Source of the DNA: Mytilus californianus
Taxonomy: Eukaryota; Mollusca; Bivalvia; Mytilida; Mytilidae
DNA: 64,000 bases
Direction of reading: 5' to 3'
NCBI RefSeq assembly: GCF_021869535.1
Contig: NW_026262734.1
Location: 95,299,285-95,363,284 of the forward strand
The position numbers and the translations under genes are program-made. This document shows, piece by piece, positions 24,028 to 34,744 of this stretch. Under the pieces are notes generated by a model. That model had not been told where the DNA came from. It made no database searches and was given only the letters and a program-made list of their open reading frames with translations. The stretch's first letter is position 1; each line of letters opens with the position of its first letter.

Positions 24028-24815
24028 CTCAAATTTGAATTATCATAAGATTTCTTGATTAAATACATTAATATAAGAAAAGTACAGATAGAAATATTAA
24101 AAGTTAGCAAAAACATGACCTACAACGGCAATGACTACAGGAAATCGGTTAGCAGATCAAAATTTGGTTTTTTCTATGTTTTTCAAATGGTTTTTTTTTT
24201 TCGTATTTCCTGTCTATTTGTATTACATAATTAACGTTTTAAACGGTTGACATCAATATTTCTTCGTATTCTAGCAAAGTGCGGTTTAATTTCCATATCA
24301 ATATACTTAAAAATTCCATAAAGAACAGAAGAAGCTAATAACCTTTTATTTTTTTAAAGATTTATTCAAATTTGAATATAATAAGATTTCATCCTTTATT
24401 TCATCAAAATATAAGAAAAAAGGACGAAAAATATATTAAAAAAGTTGTGAAAACGTGACCCGACCAACGTTAACAATGACCTGGCCAACATAGACAATGA
24501 CCTGACCGATGAAAAGTCCTAATTTCCTTGTTATTTGACTTACAAAATCTTTAAATTGTCAATTTTGATCTTTGATTAATAAGATTTTACAAAAAGAATC
24601 CGGAAAAATATTTTTCGGGGGTAAAACACTTGACCTGGACAACGCAAATTGACTGTGTCCTGACCGTTATCACGACCTGCAATAATGACTATATACCTAT
24701 TTATATGTAATAGGATTTGCTCCAAATTGATAGAAACATTAAGATTGGATCATTCATTTTATCAAATAAAAAAATAAGAATAAAAACTCGACCTGACCAA
24801 TGTTTTAAATATTCA
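24028..24815. repeat. Ancient degenerate tandem repeat, about four units
   Basis: A pattern (CAAATTTGAAT-like start, ATAAGATTTC, an A-rich run, then ACNTGACC...CAANG...AATGAC) recurs near 24,030, 24,366, 24,558 and 24,724. The spacing is unequal, about 165-340 bases. Similarity is low, so the units are old. Confidence 0.4.
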
Positions 24816-24996
24816 ATTTATCCAGACTAATGTAAATATCAGCTTATAGTATTTAGATTACATAATTCATGAATTCAATTAGGATCAATGGACATCAAGT
24901 TAAGAATACAAGTCAAAAAATAGCGTTTACCACAAATCTTAGATTAGTGTATAATATTATACTGATTCTGTAGCATAATTCAAACTGTTATGCTAG

Positions 24997-25250
24997 CATT
25001 CTTCTTGCTGCGGAACCCTAGCTCTTAGGTCCTTATGCTATTTTTTGTCAATTTGAGGCCCAAAGAGCTACCACCTTTTCCTATTTCAAAACGTTCGGAA
25101 TTGTGACCAAGGTTCAGGTCGCACATATTTCCCCAAAAATTATTGTTTATTGTGCGTGTTTAGCTTGTCAATGTATATAGTTCGTTTTGGTAAATATTTT
25201 TCTAGGATATGATCTAAGAGCTACGGTTCTGCAGCGATCATTCTACACAC
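24997..25250. mobile_element. Short palindromic MITE-like element
   Basis: The left end GCTGCGGAACCCTAGCTCTT (with TAGGTCC following) is matched in inverse by the right end near 25,210-25,245 (GCTGCAGAACCGTAGCTCTT on the minus strand). About 30 of 38 positions agree. No coding capacity. Target duplication not resolved. Confidence 0.55.
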
Positions 25251-25929
25251 CGTTATCATTAAACATCGTTTTAGGTTAACGGTTTTTATACTTCAATTAC
25301 TTTTTGTAACATGAGATGCGGCTTGTTTATAAGCTAATGAAACATCCGGAATTGAGACTAATGTATAAAACATTGAGCAAAACAACGTAGGTAGGCCATA
25401 GTTGCTTTCATCCTGATAATTTGATCTCAGGTGGATAGTTGATTTATTGGTAGATCATGTAGTTAAACGTGTATTATATGATTCCGTTAATATTGCACTT
25501 GATTGTGGAATAACCGGTCAGGTTCACTCGATTCCAAAAATGTGAAAAGCCACAAAAAAAAATCAATTTGGAGAGTAAAGACAAAAGGGTATATACAGAA
25601 AAGCCAAACCGTCCAAGGTCATATTTCCCTGATCGTTTTGAAAAGTCCCATGACCTTTACGTCTTTTGCCGGTTCTACGGCAAGGTTGTCGGACTTTTTT
25701 TTTAAATTCTAAATAATTCAAAAATAAATGATTTAGATAGTCTCAAGCTCAGACAACCATAGCCTTGGGTACAACTTTTTGAAGTTGTCGGTGTTCAGTT
25801 ATTGTAAACATTTACGTTTATCTATAAATAAATTTAGTTGTTAATGTTTTCAGGCAAAAGTTACTTTTAATTTTATTTATTTAAAGATGCTTTTCGTCGT
25901 ATGCTGACGACCTCGCTGCTAGGAAAGAA

Positions 25930-26105
25930 AAGAACAAATATTATACAATTATTGACTTTTGATGAGGTTGCTACAATGATTCATCAACCCAACAGATATG
26001 GCATTCACCGAAGCCAACGGTCGAGGTTGAATGTCATATCTCTGAAGTAGATAAATCATTGTATCAACTGAAATCAAAAGTCAACAATTGTTTTATTATA
26101 TGACT
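25930..26105. mobile_element. Short inverted-repeat element
   Basis: The arms CAATTATTGACTTTTGATGA...GATATGGCATTCA (25,938 onward) and their inverse (26,030-26,100; TTGACTTTTGATTTCAGTTG on the minus strand) pair over about 70 bases around a short loop. It is a fold-back MITE-like unit of about 175 bases. Confidence 0.5.
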
Positions 26106-26699
26106 TTTTATCCTTTACCAATTTTATAGTATTTGCTCAGATACTCACTACATTTAAAACTGATCCTTGTTTTTTTTTTCTAATATATATCATCTGCTTT
26201 GCAAATTTTCTTAAGGTGGATATTAAATAAAATTTACTAAAAACAAAACCACCAAAAACAAAAATAGAAGAAAAATTACACCAAAAACAAGAAGAAAAAC
26301 AAAAAAAAAACCGGGAATTCACATGGCGTAAAAAATCAACATCATTGACGTTGCATTGGAACATCTTTATTTTGGTACAAGGACGTTGTTACAAATCTTA
26401 TATTAATCTCTCGTGATTTAAACCGCGGTAAATATAATGATTTATCAAAGAGGATTTCTTATGCTATTAGCCAATGAAAACACAGAAAATTCACAGTCGT
26501 ATAATAATAGATATTGTCATTGATATTAAATATACAACGTGATAAAACCCAGTGAATAGTATTTCACATTCTATGTGCATTTATTTTGTACACTTTGTGT
26601 CACGTGTTGTTAATGAAGTGTATAACATAGTTTGTCTAATACAAGCCAGACAACACATCGTAAAGTGCATCATACTAATTGAAATGACCTCTGTTCTCA

Positions 26700-27211
26700 A
26701 TCAATTCTATAACCCAAAGGTACCCAAATAAAATCTTTACTTTCCGCTACATAGAGGATGTTCTCTCACTGAATAATTCAAAATTTGGTTACTATAATAA
26801 ATCTATCCTATCAAACTTCAGATAAAGGAAACAACAGATACAGTTATTAAAGTCTGCCTTATATCATGACTTACCTCTAGAAATTGACAATTAAGGTCGG
26901 TTGAAAACTAAATTTTATGACAAAAGCGATGAAATCAGCTTCTCAATCTTGAACTTTTACTTTTTATGTTGCAACATCACAGCAGCGCCTGCATACGGAA
27001 AGTATATCTCCTAGTTGATATGATATTCCAGATCTTGTGTATCCTATCATGATTTTCTTGATAGAGATGCTGCTAAAATGAGAGCTATTAAACCAAGGGT
27101 TCCATGTGGTGAAGTTGCAATCATCCCTTCGTACATTTTTCGGGCGCCATAACGAGTTGGTTGGCCGTTACCGAATATCCGTTTCCCAGATGATAGCGGA
27201 TATGTTCCTTA
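26700..27211 (+). pseudogene. Penelope-like reverse transcriptase remnant, C-terminal part
   Basis: Frame-shifted fragments give, in order, FRYIEDVLSLNNSKFGYY, a degraded copy of the YLDLHLEIDN segment (HDLPLEIDN), GRLKTKFYDKSDEISF, FLCCNITAAPAYGKYIS and YHDFLDRDAA. They follow the same order as the copies at 27,212 and 33,870. The catalytic box YIDD has become YIED. Stops and indels interrupt it. It stops where the tail of the opposite-strand copy begins at 27,212. Confidence 0.65.
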
Positions 27212-28957
27212 AAGAGGGACGAAAGATAACAGAGGGACATTCAAACTCATAGATAAAAAATGAACTGAAAACGTCATGGCTACAAGAGAAAAAGACAAAC
27301 AGACAAACTAGTACTCAAAACACAACATAAAAAAATAAAGACTTAGCAACACGAACCCCACCATAATATCAGGTGTTCCGGAAGTGGAAGCAGATTCTGA
27401 TCCACATGTGGCAACCGTCTTGTTGCTCATGTTATTACAAAGCCGGTTACTATTTTAATTTGGAAGGTCACATTCATGAAATGGAAACGGGATTGTAGTT
27501 ACGACATTTGGAATATATCCGATATCATCTATAAAACAGATATTCCATAACGGTCAACCAACTCGTTATGGCATCTGTAAAATTTACGAAGGGATGATTT
27601 CAACTTCACCATTAGAAACTCTTGGTTTAATAGCTTACTTGATAGCAGCAAACCTCTCTCAAAGAAATCATGATAGCAAATACAAGCCCGGGAATGTCGT
27701 ATCAATTGGAAGATATGTACTCCGTATGCAAGCCCTGCTAAAATGTTTCACATAGAAATGGAAAGTTCACAATTGGGAAGCTGAAATCATCTCTCTTATC
27801 GTAAAGTTTTGTTTTCAACCGACCCTCATTGTTAATTTCTAGATGTAAGTCAAGATATGAGACATACTTAACTGTATTTGATGTATCCTTTATCTCTAGT
27901 TCGATGGGATAGATGCGTTCAACATAGTCACCACATTTGTATTTTTTAGTGAGAGAACATCATCTATATAGCGGGAAAAAAAATTAAAGGATATTGCTGT
28001 CTTCTTTTGTTTCTTCCTAAGAAGTACATGTATGAAGTCAGCCTCATATGAATAAAGAAACAAGTCGGCAAGAAAAGGGGCAAAGCTAGTTCTCATACGA
28101 AAGCCGATAGTTTGTTGAAAAACACGTCCTCCAAACGTAACAAATATGCTGTCAATCACGAATACGAGCATCTTGATAATGTCAGTTTCAGATAATTTTT
28201 TGTTTGAATCAGAGTGATTTTTTCAAAGTAGGATTTATCCCTCCTTAAGACAAGAAATTTGTATCTACGTTGGCCATTCTTTTGTTTATTTAACAAAGCA
28301 ATACCAACTCTTTCAATTTGTCTTTTAGTTTGCAATGGGAAATAATTCATTTGTTTTATACTTGTATAAAGTGTAGAAAAGTAAAATGTTTTAATACTAT
28401 TGCAAGATGAAAGAGTCTTAGATTGTACGTAGTATACAAGATCATTGGAACTTTTTAGTTTAAACATCTGATTCACGCAACTTCTAGAATAGGCAGTTTC
28501 ACAATAAATTTGAAGCCCGGCTTTAATTGCTGATAACATTGATGTTAAGAATTTAGAAAGAAGTTTCGAGAAGCACTTGGAAGACCCAGCAATATACCAT
28601 TGTTTGTAAGGACACTTTATGTTAAGGTTTTCAATACAGTGGTGGAAAATCCAGTTCTTCATCTTTGGTTGAAATTCCAAAGGAACATAGAACAGACCTA
28701 TGATTATCCAGGATTTCCTCTTTAGTAAGTGTCGTGGGGGTATATGTTGAGTTTCCAAGTGAATTGTCAATAACTTATTCATTTATCAAGCAATTTATGT
28801 AATGTGATTTACACACAAAACGATGTTGTTTGAAGCATCATGTGCGGGGACAACAACATATTTGTCATGGAGGTAGGACAAGTGTTCTGCAACATTTGGG
28901 TCCTTAAAGATTGACGTAGCTAGATTAATCGACTTTGCTTTATCATTGCTAGTAAAA
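27212..28957 (-). pseudogene. Penelope-like retroelement copy with 3' tail, degraded
   Basis: Read on the minus strand from 28,957: HLSYLHDKYVVVPA, FVCKSHYINCL, then PYKQWYIAGSSKCFSKLLSK, QIYCETAYSRSCVNQMFKL, SCNSIKTFYFSTLYTSI, RRYKFLVLRRDKSYF, VFQQTIGFRMRTSFAPFLAD, RYIDDVLSLKN and LDRGLLLSSKLLNQEF-like segments. It ends in a 3' tail (27,480 down to 27,212) finishing GTTATCTTTCGTCCCTC. The order of motifs (TLYT, a PMGT-like box, YIDD, LYDKRDD) suits Penelope-like reverse transcriptases; that family name is inference. Several frameshifts and stops make it dead. The conserved PMGT box is altered to RMRT. No GIY-YIG nuclease was seen. Confidence 0.7.
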
Positions 28958-29482
28958 ATTTGCTAGCGTTTGCTTTGTTTGGTCCTCAATGCTCTTAAAC
29001 TTTGTACTTGTTTTGGCTTTCGTACTTTTTTGATCTGAGCGTCACTGGTTAGTCTTGTGTGGACGAAACGCGCGTCTTTCGTATTAGATTTTAAACTTGG
29101 TACCTTTTGTTAGCTATTATTCGTATGTTTCTCTGTCCTTTATGTTCTCCCATTTATTTGTATTGTAGTCCTGTCATGTAATGTTGTCATTTAAATGTTA
29201 TATTTAACACTGCCTTAAAAGCGGGAGGATTGGCTAGCCACAAAACCAGGTTCAACCCACCATTTTTTTCTTAAAATGTCCTGTACCAAGTCAGGAAAAT
29301 GGCCATTGTTATTATATAGTTCGTTTCTGTGAGTTACATTTTAATGTTTCTGTTGTGTCGTAGTTCTCCTCTTATATTTGATGTGTTTCCCTCAGTTTTA
29401 GTTTGTAACCCGTATTTGTTTTTTTCTTAATCGATTTATGAATTTCGAACAGCGGTATACTACTGTTGCCTTTATTTGCAGC
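28945..29482 (+). repeat. Dispersed repeat, 0.55-kb type, copy 1
   Basis: Matches 56,228-56,798 over its length: GAGCGTCACTGGTTAGTCTT, TGTGGACGAAACGCGCGTCT, CTCTGTCCTTTATGTTCT, GTCCTGTCATGTAATGTTGT, GGCTAGCCACAAAACCAGGT and CTTAATCGATTTATGAATTT. Shorter pieces lie at 49,862-49,970 (minus) and 25,740-25,805. Non-coding; the origin is unknown. Confidence 0.65.
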
Positions 29483-29777
29483 ACATTGGACAGCATATAA
29501 TTATGGTCCACTCAGGAGTTGAACATCCAAAATTGTCAGCCCGGGTAAGGGTTACTCCACCGAACTGTTTATTATAGCAAACAAATAATCAAGTGTAAAA
29601 TATTGCCTGATTGGAGAAAAAAAAAATTGTCAAAACACTTACGTTACAAAGATATTTTGTGTCTAAAAATTTCTGATGTGATAAACAAAGGAAGACTCTT
29701 TCCGTAAAATATTGATGGCTTTAAAAAGGACCGTTTACAAGAAATATTCTCGCAACTAGATGATTGTCCAAGCCTTG

Positions 29778-29912
29778 CTTGATCTCGTGTCCTTGTTACT
29801 TGATCTCGTGTCCTTGTTACTTGATCTCGTGTCTTTGTTACTTGATCTCGTGTCCTTGTTACTTGATCTCATGTCCTTGTTACTTGATCTCGTGTCCTTG
29901 TTCCTTGATGAC
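29778..29912. repeat. 21-base minisatellite
   Basis: About six to seven head-to-tail units of TTACTTGATCTCGTGTCCTTG, nearly identical. Because 21 is a multiple of 3, repeated peptides appear in all frames; these are not genes. There are no spacers, so it is not CRISPR. Confidence 0.85.
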
Positions 29913-30164
29913 CTTCTTACCTGGCCGATGCCATCTTGTTTGCAGCCATCAATGACATAATTTTTATGGGAAATAACTCATGCAAGAACCAAGCAGTGCT
30001 GAGAATATCCTAATTTAAATCAGTATGGTCATGTTGTCATTAATTATATAATTCTACTCTTCTATAAATGTTTTCTTACAATGTCTATTTATTCACTCGT
30101 ATCTACCAAAAAGATACAAAAACTTTATTTAGCAACTACAATCTGAAAGATTTACGATTCGGAA

Positions 30165-30341
<177 letters not shown>

Positions 30342-30449
30342 TAATATGGCAACCCGCCAGAAGAAATATCATTTAAGAAGTCCACATTATTCGGACTGTC
30401 GAGCCTACCAGGCACGAATCAAGTACCTTCCCATACGTTTTTTTTAGTG

Positions 30450-31060
30450 TGGCGGATACATAATATTGTAACGGTCGTGGTCTGTGCCTTGGCAGAATAA
30501 ATTTTGGGAGTGACAATCATTGCATCATGTATGAAATGGGTTTTTTAAATTTCGTATCGAAGTTGGAGATGAATTGTATAACACACAAAAATACTGTACG
30601 TTTTTAACGTATGAAAGGTATTTGCAGCGTAAATGTTGCACGAAACGCTCTGGGTTATGATAATGCCGTCATCTATTATGGTTGACGTTATTGTATTGCA
30701 TCTTGGGATAGCGCAGGTGGCATGACGTCATAGACGTCATATTAAAAATTTGAAACTCTCACAAGCATAAGCAAAATAATATTGTCATATTGTCGTTAAG
30801 ATGGGCACAATTAATATCATTGTCGAAAGTAATTTCGATTCATTATATCAATAAGTATTTATTTATCCTCATTAAGAAAACAGTTAGCTTTAATTGAATA
30901 TCATCTATTGTCTTTACTGTGTACCGACACGTCACGGTATCAATACAGCTAGAGTGTCAGCCATAAGAAAATACTTAAGTTCCCTTTGGGAAAATAAAGA
31001 CCCGATATTCTAATTAGAGACCATTTATTGAACTTAAACTTACTATAATACAAGAATATA
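30450..31060. other. No gene recognised
   Basis: Non-repetitive, moderately CG-containing sequence between the microsatellite and the TIR element. No open frame with plausible composition was found. Confidence 0.4.
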
Positions 31061-32424
31061 TGTAACACCCAGAAACGTGTCCTTCCCCCCAAACGTGTCC
31101 GATTCCCCCAAACGTGTCCACATGACGTCACTGAACTGCAAAACATGTCTTAATGTAAAAGGGCGCAAAAGCGTGTCATTTGTATAAACACCCACACATG
31201 CCCAATCCCCCAAACGTGTCCATATCAAGCTTAATTTTTTTTCTTTTACTGGAACTATCATTCGTGTCCATATTATAAATACGTAGGTTATTTGGTTATT
31301 GCTTTTTCATAAACGTATACTCATTTTGCTATTTCATTAAAAAATAGAAATAAATTACTTCAGGTCTTTTTTTAAAACGTCACTATAACCTTGGTAAAAG
31401 CGGGGGCGTCCGTTTGGATATGTTGGATGTAAATGTAAGCAGCCATGCTCAGTTAAATTGTAGATATTAAATCAGATACCTGGTGTAGGGAGAATGTCCC
31501 TTTCTCTGCGCATTAAAACCTTTTAGCAATTCACTCTTTTATGGTGCCATTAGTTGTATTTTGGAAATTTCCGCAACTTTTATTTAAAGCGGCCTCTATA
31601 ACATAACGGAGATATAAGTAGTTTATTACTGAAGTCATAAAAAAATCGGTCTTTTCTCGCTCTCAAATTTTTTTAGATTAAAATCCCAACTAGTGTTTAT
31701 CCCGAATAACCGTAAAAATTCCCGGTATGATAATAAAACCTATCTACAGTATTTATTGTTAACATGATGTCGTTCAAATAATGCATGAAATATTTGTCAC
31801 TGATCGTTATGTCTCTTGTTCGTATGTCTTTAGTGATGCTCGAAATCTAAAATTAAAAATAAAGGCCTGAAAACCAGTTTGCATCAGAACTGTTGAAAAA
31901 AGGGAAGTCAATTCTATAATTGAAAGCCCGCCGTGTAATATTCGCCAACAGGAATGATATAAAAAGGCATTTATCGGAGTTTAATAGTACAAATTAATTC
32001 ACTTAGTAAACGATTAATTCAACTGTACTAAAATTATTTGTATGTTCGCTCTCAATATGCATGAAATACTTGCAACTGGACAATAAGCAATTTCATTCAA
32101 AAGTTAATTCATATGTTACAGATTAAATTTGCAATTATGATAATCATTAATAACCGGCATTGAACAAACTAATGATAATAAATGACCACTTCATCAACTG
32201 TGTTCCCCATCATAGAATTGCCGTAATCGTTATTGATGTCATTTGTACATGTATTAGCGCTAAAAGACGTGAGACATTCTGGCGTTTAACAGTGGACACG
32301 TTTTGGCGAATAACAATTATCGGACACGTTTGGGGGTTATGAAATCGGACACGTTTGGGGAGAATAGACACGTTTGGGGGAATCGGACACGTTTGGGGGG
32401 ATGGACACGTTTGGGAGTGTTACA
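31061..32424. mobile_element. 1.36-kb TIR element with CCCCCAAACGTGTCC end arrays
   Basis: Begins TGTAACACCC and ends with the inverse GAGTGTTACA, flanked by TATA on both sides (31,057-31,060 and 32,425-32,428). Just inside each end are tandem units of 17-22 bases with the core CCCCCAAACGTGTCC: about four at the left (31,070-31,220) and six inverted at the right (32,280-32,417). The interior has no transposase. It is a non-autonomous DNA transposon with subterminal repeats, superfamily unresolved. It shares the ACGTG core with the giant element but not its termini. Confidence 0.65.
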
Positions 32425-32429
32425 TATAT

Positions 32430-33860
32430 ACTCTATATCACAAATAATCTCATCGGATACATTTAGCTACAATAGCCATTGATGAAGGCCAGTGGGCTAT
32501 TTCATTTACACATAAAAGATCACTTAAATGTACGACACGTTAGCAACACATTGTATAACTATAATACATAAAATTGATTAATACACTTGTGCATAATTAT
32601 AAAGTAGATTGACAATAACTAGTATGTCAAGAAGTTAGAAATAATAAACTGTTATCCATGCGAAGAAATAGAAACAAACATCAGACACTGTTTATTAAGA
32701 AGGATACATGTATTGCTAGTGTTATAGTATACTCTTAATATTAATACCGATGTAATTCCCATACATTGATACCAGGGCTAACAACGTGTAACTACTACGA
32801 ATGCCAGTAAAGCCGTTTATTAATCCCTTTTTCTGTCTTGAGTTTTAGGATCGCATAATATTACGAGAGCAGCCAATTTTATTTTAATTAAGTATACTAT
32901 ACTTATTTATATATAGTTTAACCTGTATAAACTACAAATTGTTGTGGATAATAACTAATTAACGTTATTCAGTATGATTCTATAAATGCCCTTCAAGAAT
33001 CAATCACGATACTGATAACAGATTCTTGGGGTGCTACACTAACAAATTCATATAGCAATCCTCTTAGTACGCAACCTACGAACTGTTTTCAGGTATAATA
33101 CAATTATCAGTCACATAACACTATATAGCAATTCATCCGTCACCGGAAATTAGAACCCTCTGCTCGCTACAATATGTAATAATTCACAATTTGTATATGA
33201 TTTCTTTAGTTTTTGAAGGATCGGGTTATTTCCCATTGGTTTTTCATTCGGAAAATTTTGATTGAGATGGAGATAAATCCCAAATTATTATAATTAGTTT
33301 TACCAGGTGTTGATGTTGGTGTAAACATCCGGCATGATATTGATAAGCCAGGTTTCTTATCAATTTATTAGCTACGAACATCGGTAAACTACTGTTAACT
33401 ACATTCATCCACCGAAATACAGTGTAAAGTTATCATAATAATGTCTTTGAATAGTTCATAATTTTAAAATCAACATTTTAAAATAACATTCTAAGGTAAT
33501 CTTTTATTGTATTTTTCTAATCGCACAAATTGTTTGTTTTAAGCTACACCATATCTCTGTAGATTGATTGATGTTGATAGATGCTATTTTTAGACTGTGA
33601 TAAATTATATAAATAGATCATGAAATCGAAATAAAGTATACGTAGCTTCTTTGTCAATTGAATACAGTGACACACGTGTCAGTTATGAAAGCAACACTTA
33701 TATTATGGCAATACATTGCATAACAATAATTAAGAAATTATGTATAACGATGCGTTCACAATAGGATCTACAATTCCTACAACATAACAATCAATGCATT
33801 CGATGCCCTTGCTGCTTATACGATATCTGAATAAATAAACAATATAAGATTAGATAGAAT
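32430..33860. other. No gene recognised
   Basis: AT-rich unique-looking sequence without a convincing exon, tRNA or known repeat. Confidence 0.4.
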
Positions 33861-33869
33861 ATTTATATT

Positions 33870-34740
33870 CAAAGAGAGGGACGAAAGATACCAGAGGGAC
33901 AGTCAAACTCATAGATCGAAAACAAACTGACAACGCCAAGGCCAAAAACAAAAAGACAAACAGACAAATAATAGTACAGATGACACAACATAGAAAACTA
34001 AAGACTAAGCAACACGAACCCCACCAAAAACTGGGGGTGATCTCAGGTGCTCCGGAAGGGTAAGCAGATCCTGCTCCACATGTGGCACCCGTCGTGTTGC
34101 TTATGTTATTACACATCCGGTAAATAGTCTAATTCGGTAGGTCACATTCGTGAAAAGGGAAGGGTATTGTAGTTACGACATAAGGAACATATCCGATATC
34201 ATCTGTGAAACGGTTATTCCATAACGGTCAACCAACTCGTGATGCCGTTCGTAAAATTTACGAAGGGATGATTTCAACTTCACCATTTGGAACTCTTTGT
34301 TTTATTGCTTCCTTGTGAGCAGCAATCCTCTCTCAAGGAAATTATGATAGGAAATACAAACCCGGGAATATCGTATCAATTGGGAGATATATACTCCGTA
34401 TGCATGCGCTGCTTGAATGTTGCTACAGAGAAATGGAAAGTTCACAATTGGGAAGCTAAAATCATCTCTTTTGTCGTAAAGTTTTGTTTTCAAGCGACCC
34501 TCATTGTCAATTTCTAGATGCAAGTCAAGATATGAGGCAGACTTAACTGTATCTGTAGTATCCTTTATCTCTAGTTCGATGGGATTCATTCGTCCAATAT
34601 AGTCACCAAATTTTGTATTATTTAGTGAGAGAACATCATCTATATAGCGGAACGTAAAGTTAAAGGATATGTAGTTAATATTCTTTTTGTTTATGCCTTG
34701 TTTGAAAAATGTTTGAACATGTTTGAACATGCTTATTTAT
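33870..34740 (-). pseudogene. Penelope-like retroelement copy, 5'-truncated
   Basis: On the minus strand an open stretch (34,730-34,302) carries FNFTFRYIDDVLSLNNTKFG, MNPIELEIKDTTDT, SASYLDLHLEIDNEGRLKTK, LYDKRDDFSFPIVNFPF and AYGVYISQLIRYSR. The YIDD catalytic box is intact and the fragment has 142 codons without a stop. It then runs into a degraded C-terminus (34,300-34,150) and a 3' tail ending at 33,870 with CTTTCGTCCCTCTC. The 5' half, including the PMGT box, is missing, so it cannot be active. It is less decayed than the 27-kb copies. Confidence 0.75.
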
Positions 34741-34744
34741 AATA

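Noticed and set aside
26137..26364. 75-codon frame
   Set aside because: A-rich low-complexity sequence without motif or signals.
29760..29960. CRISPR-like array
   Set aside because: Units are head to tail with no spacers; it is an animal minisatellite.
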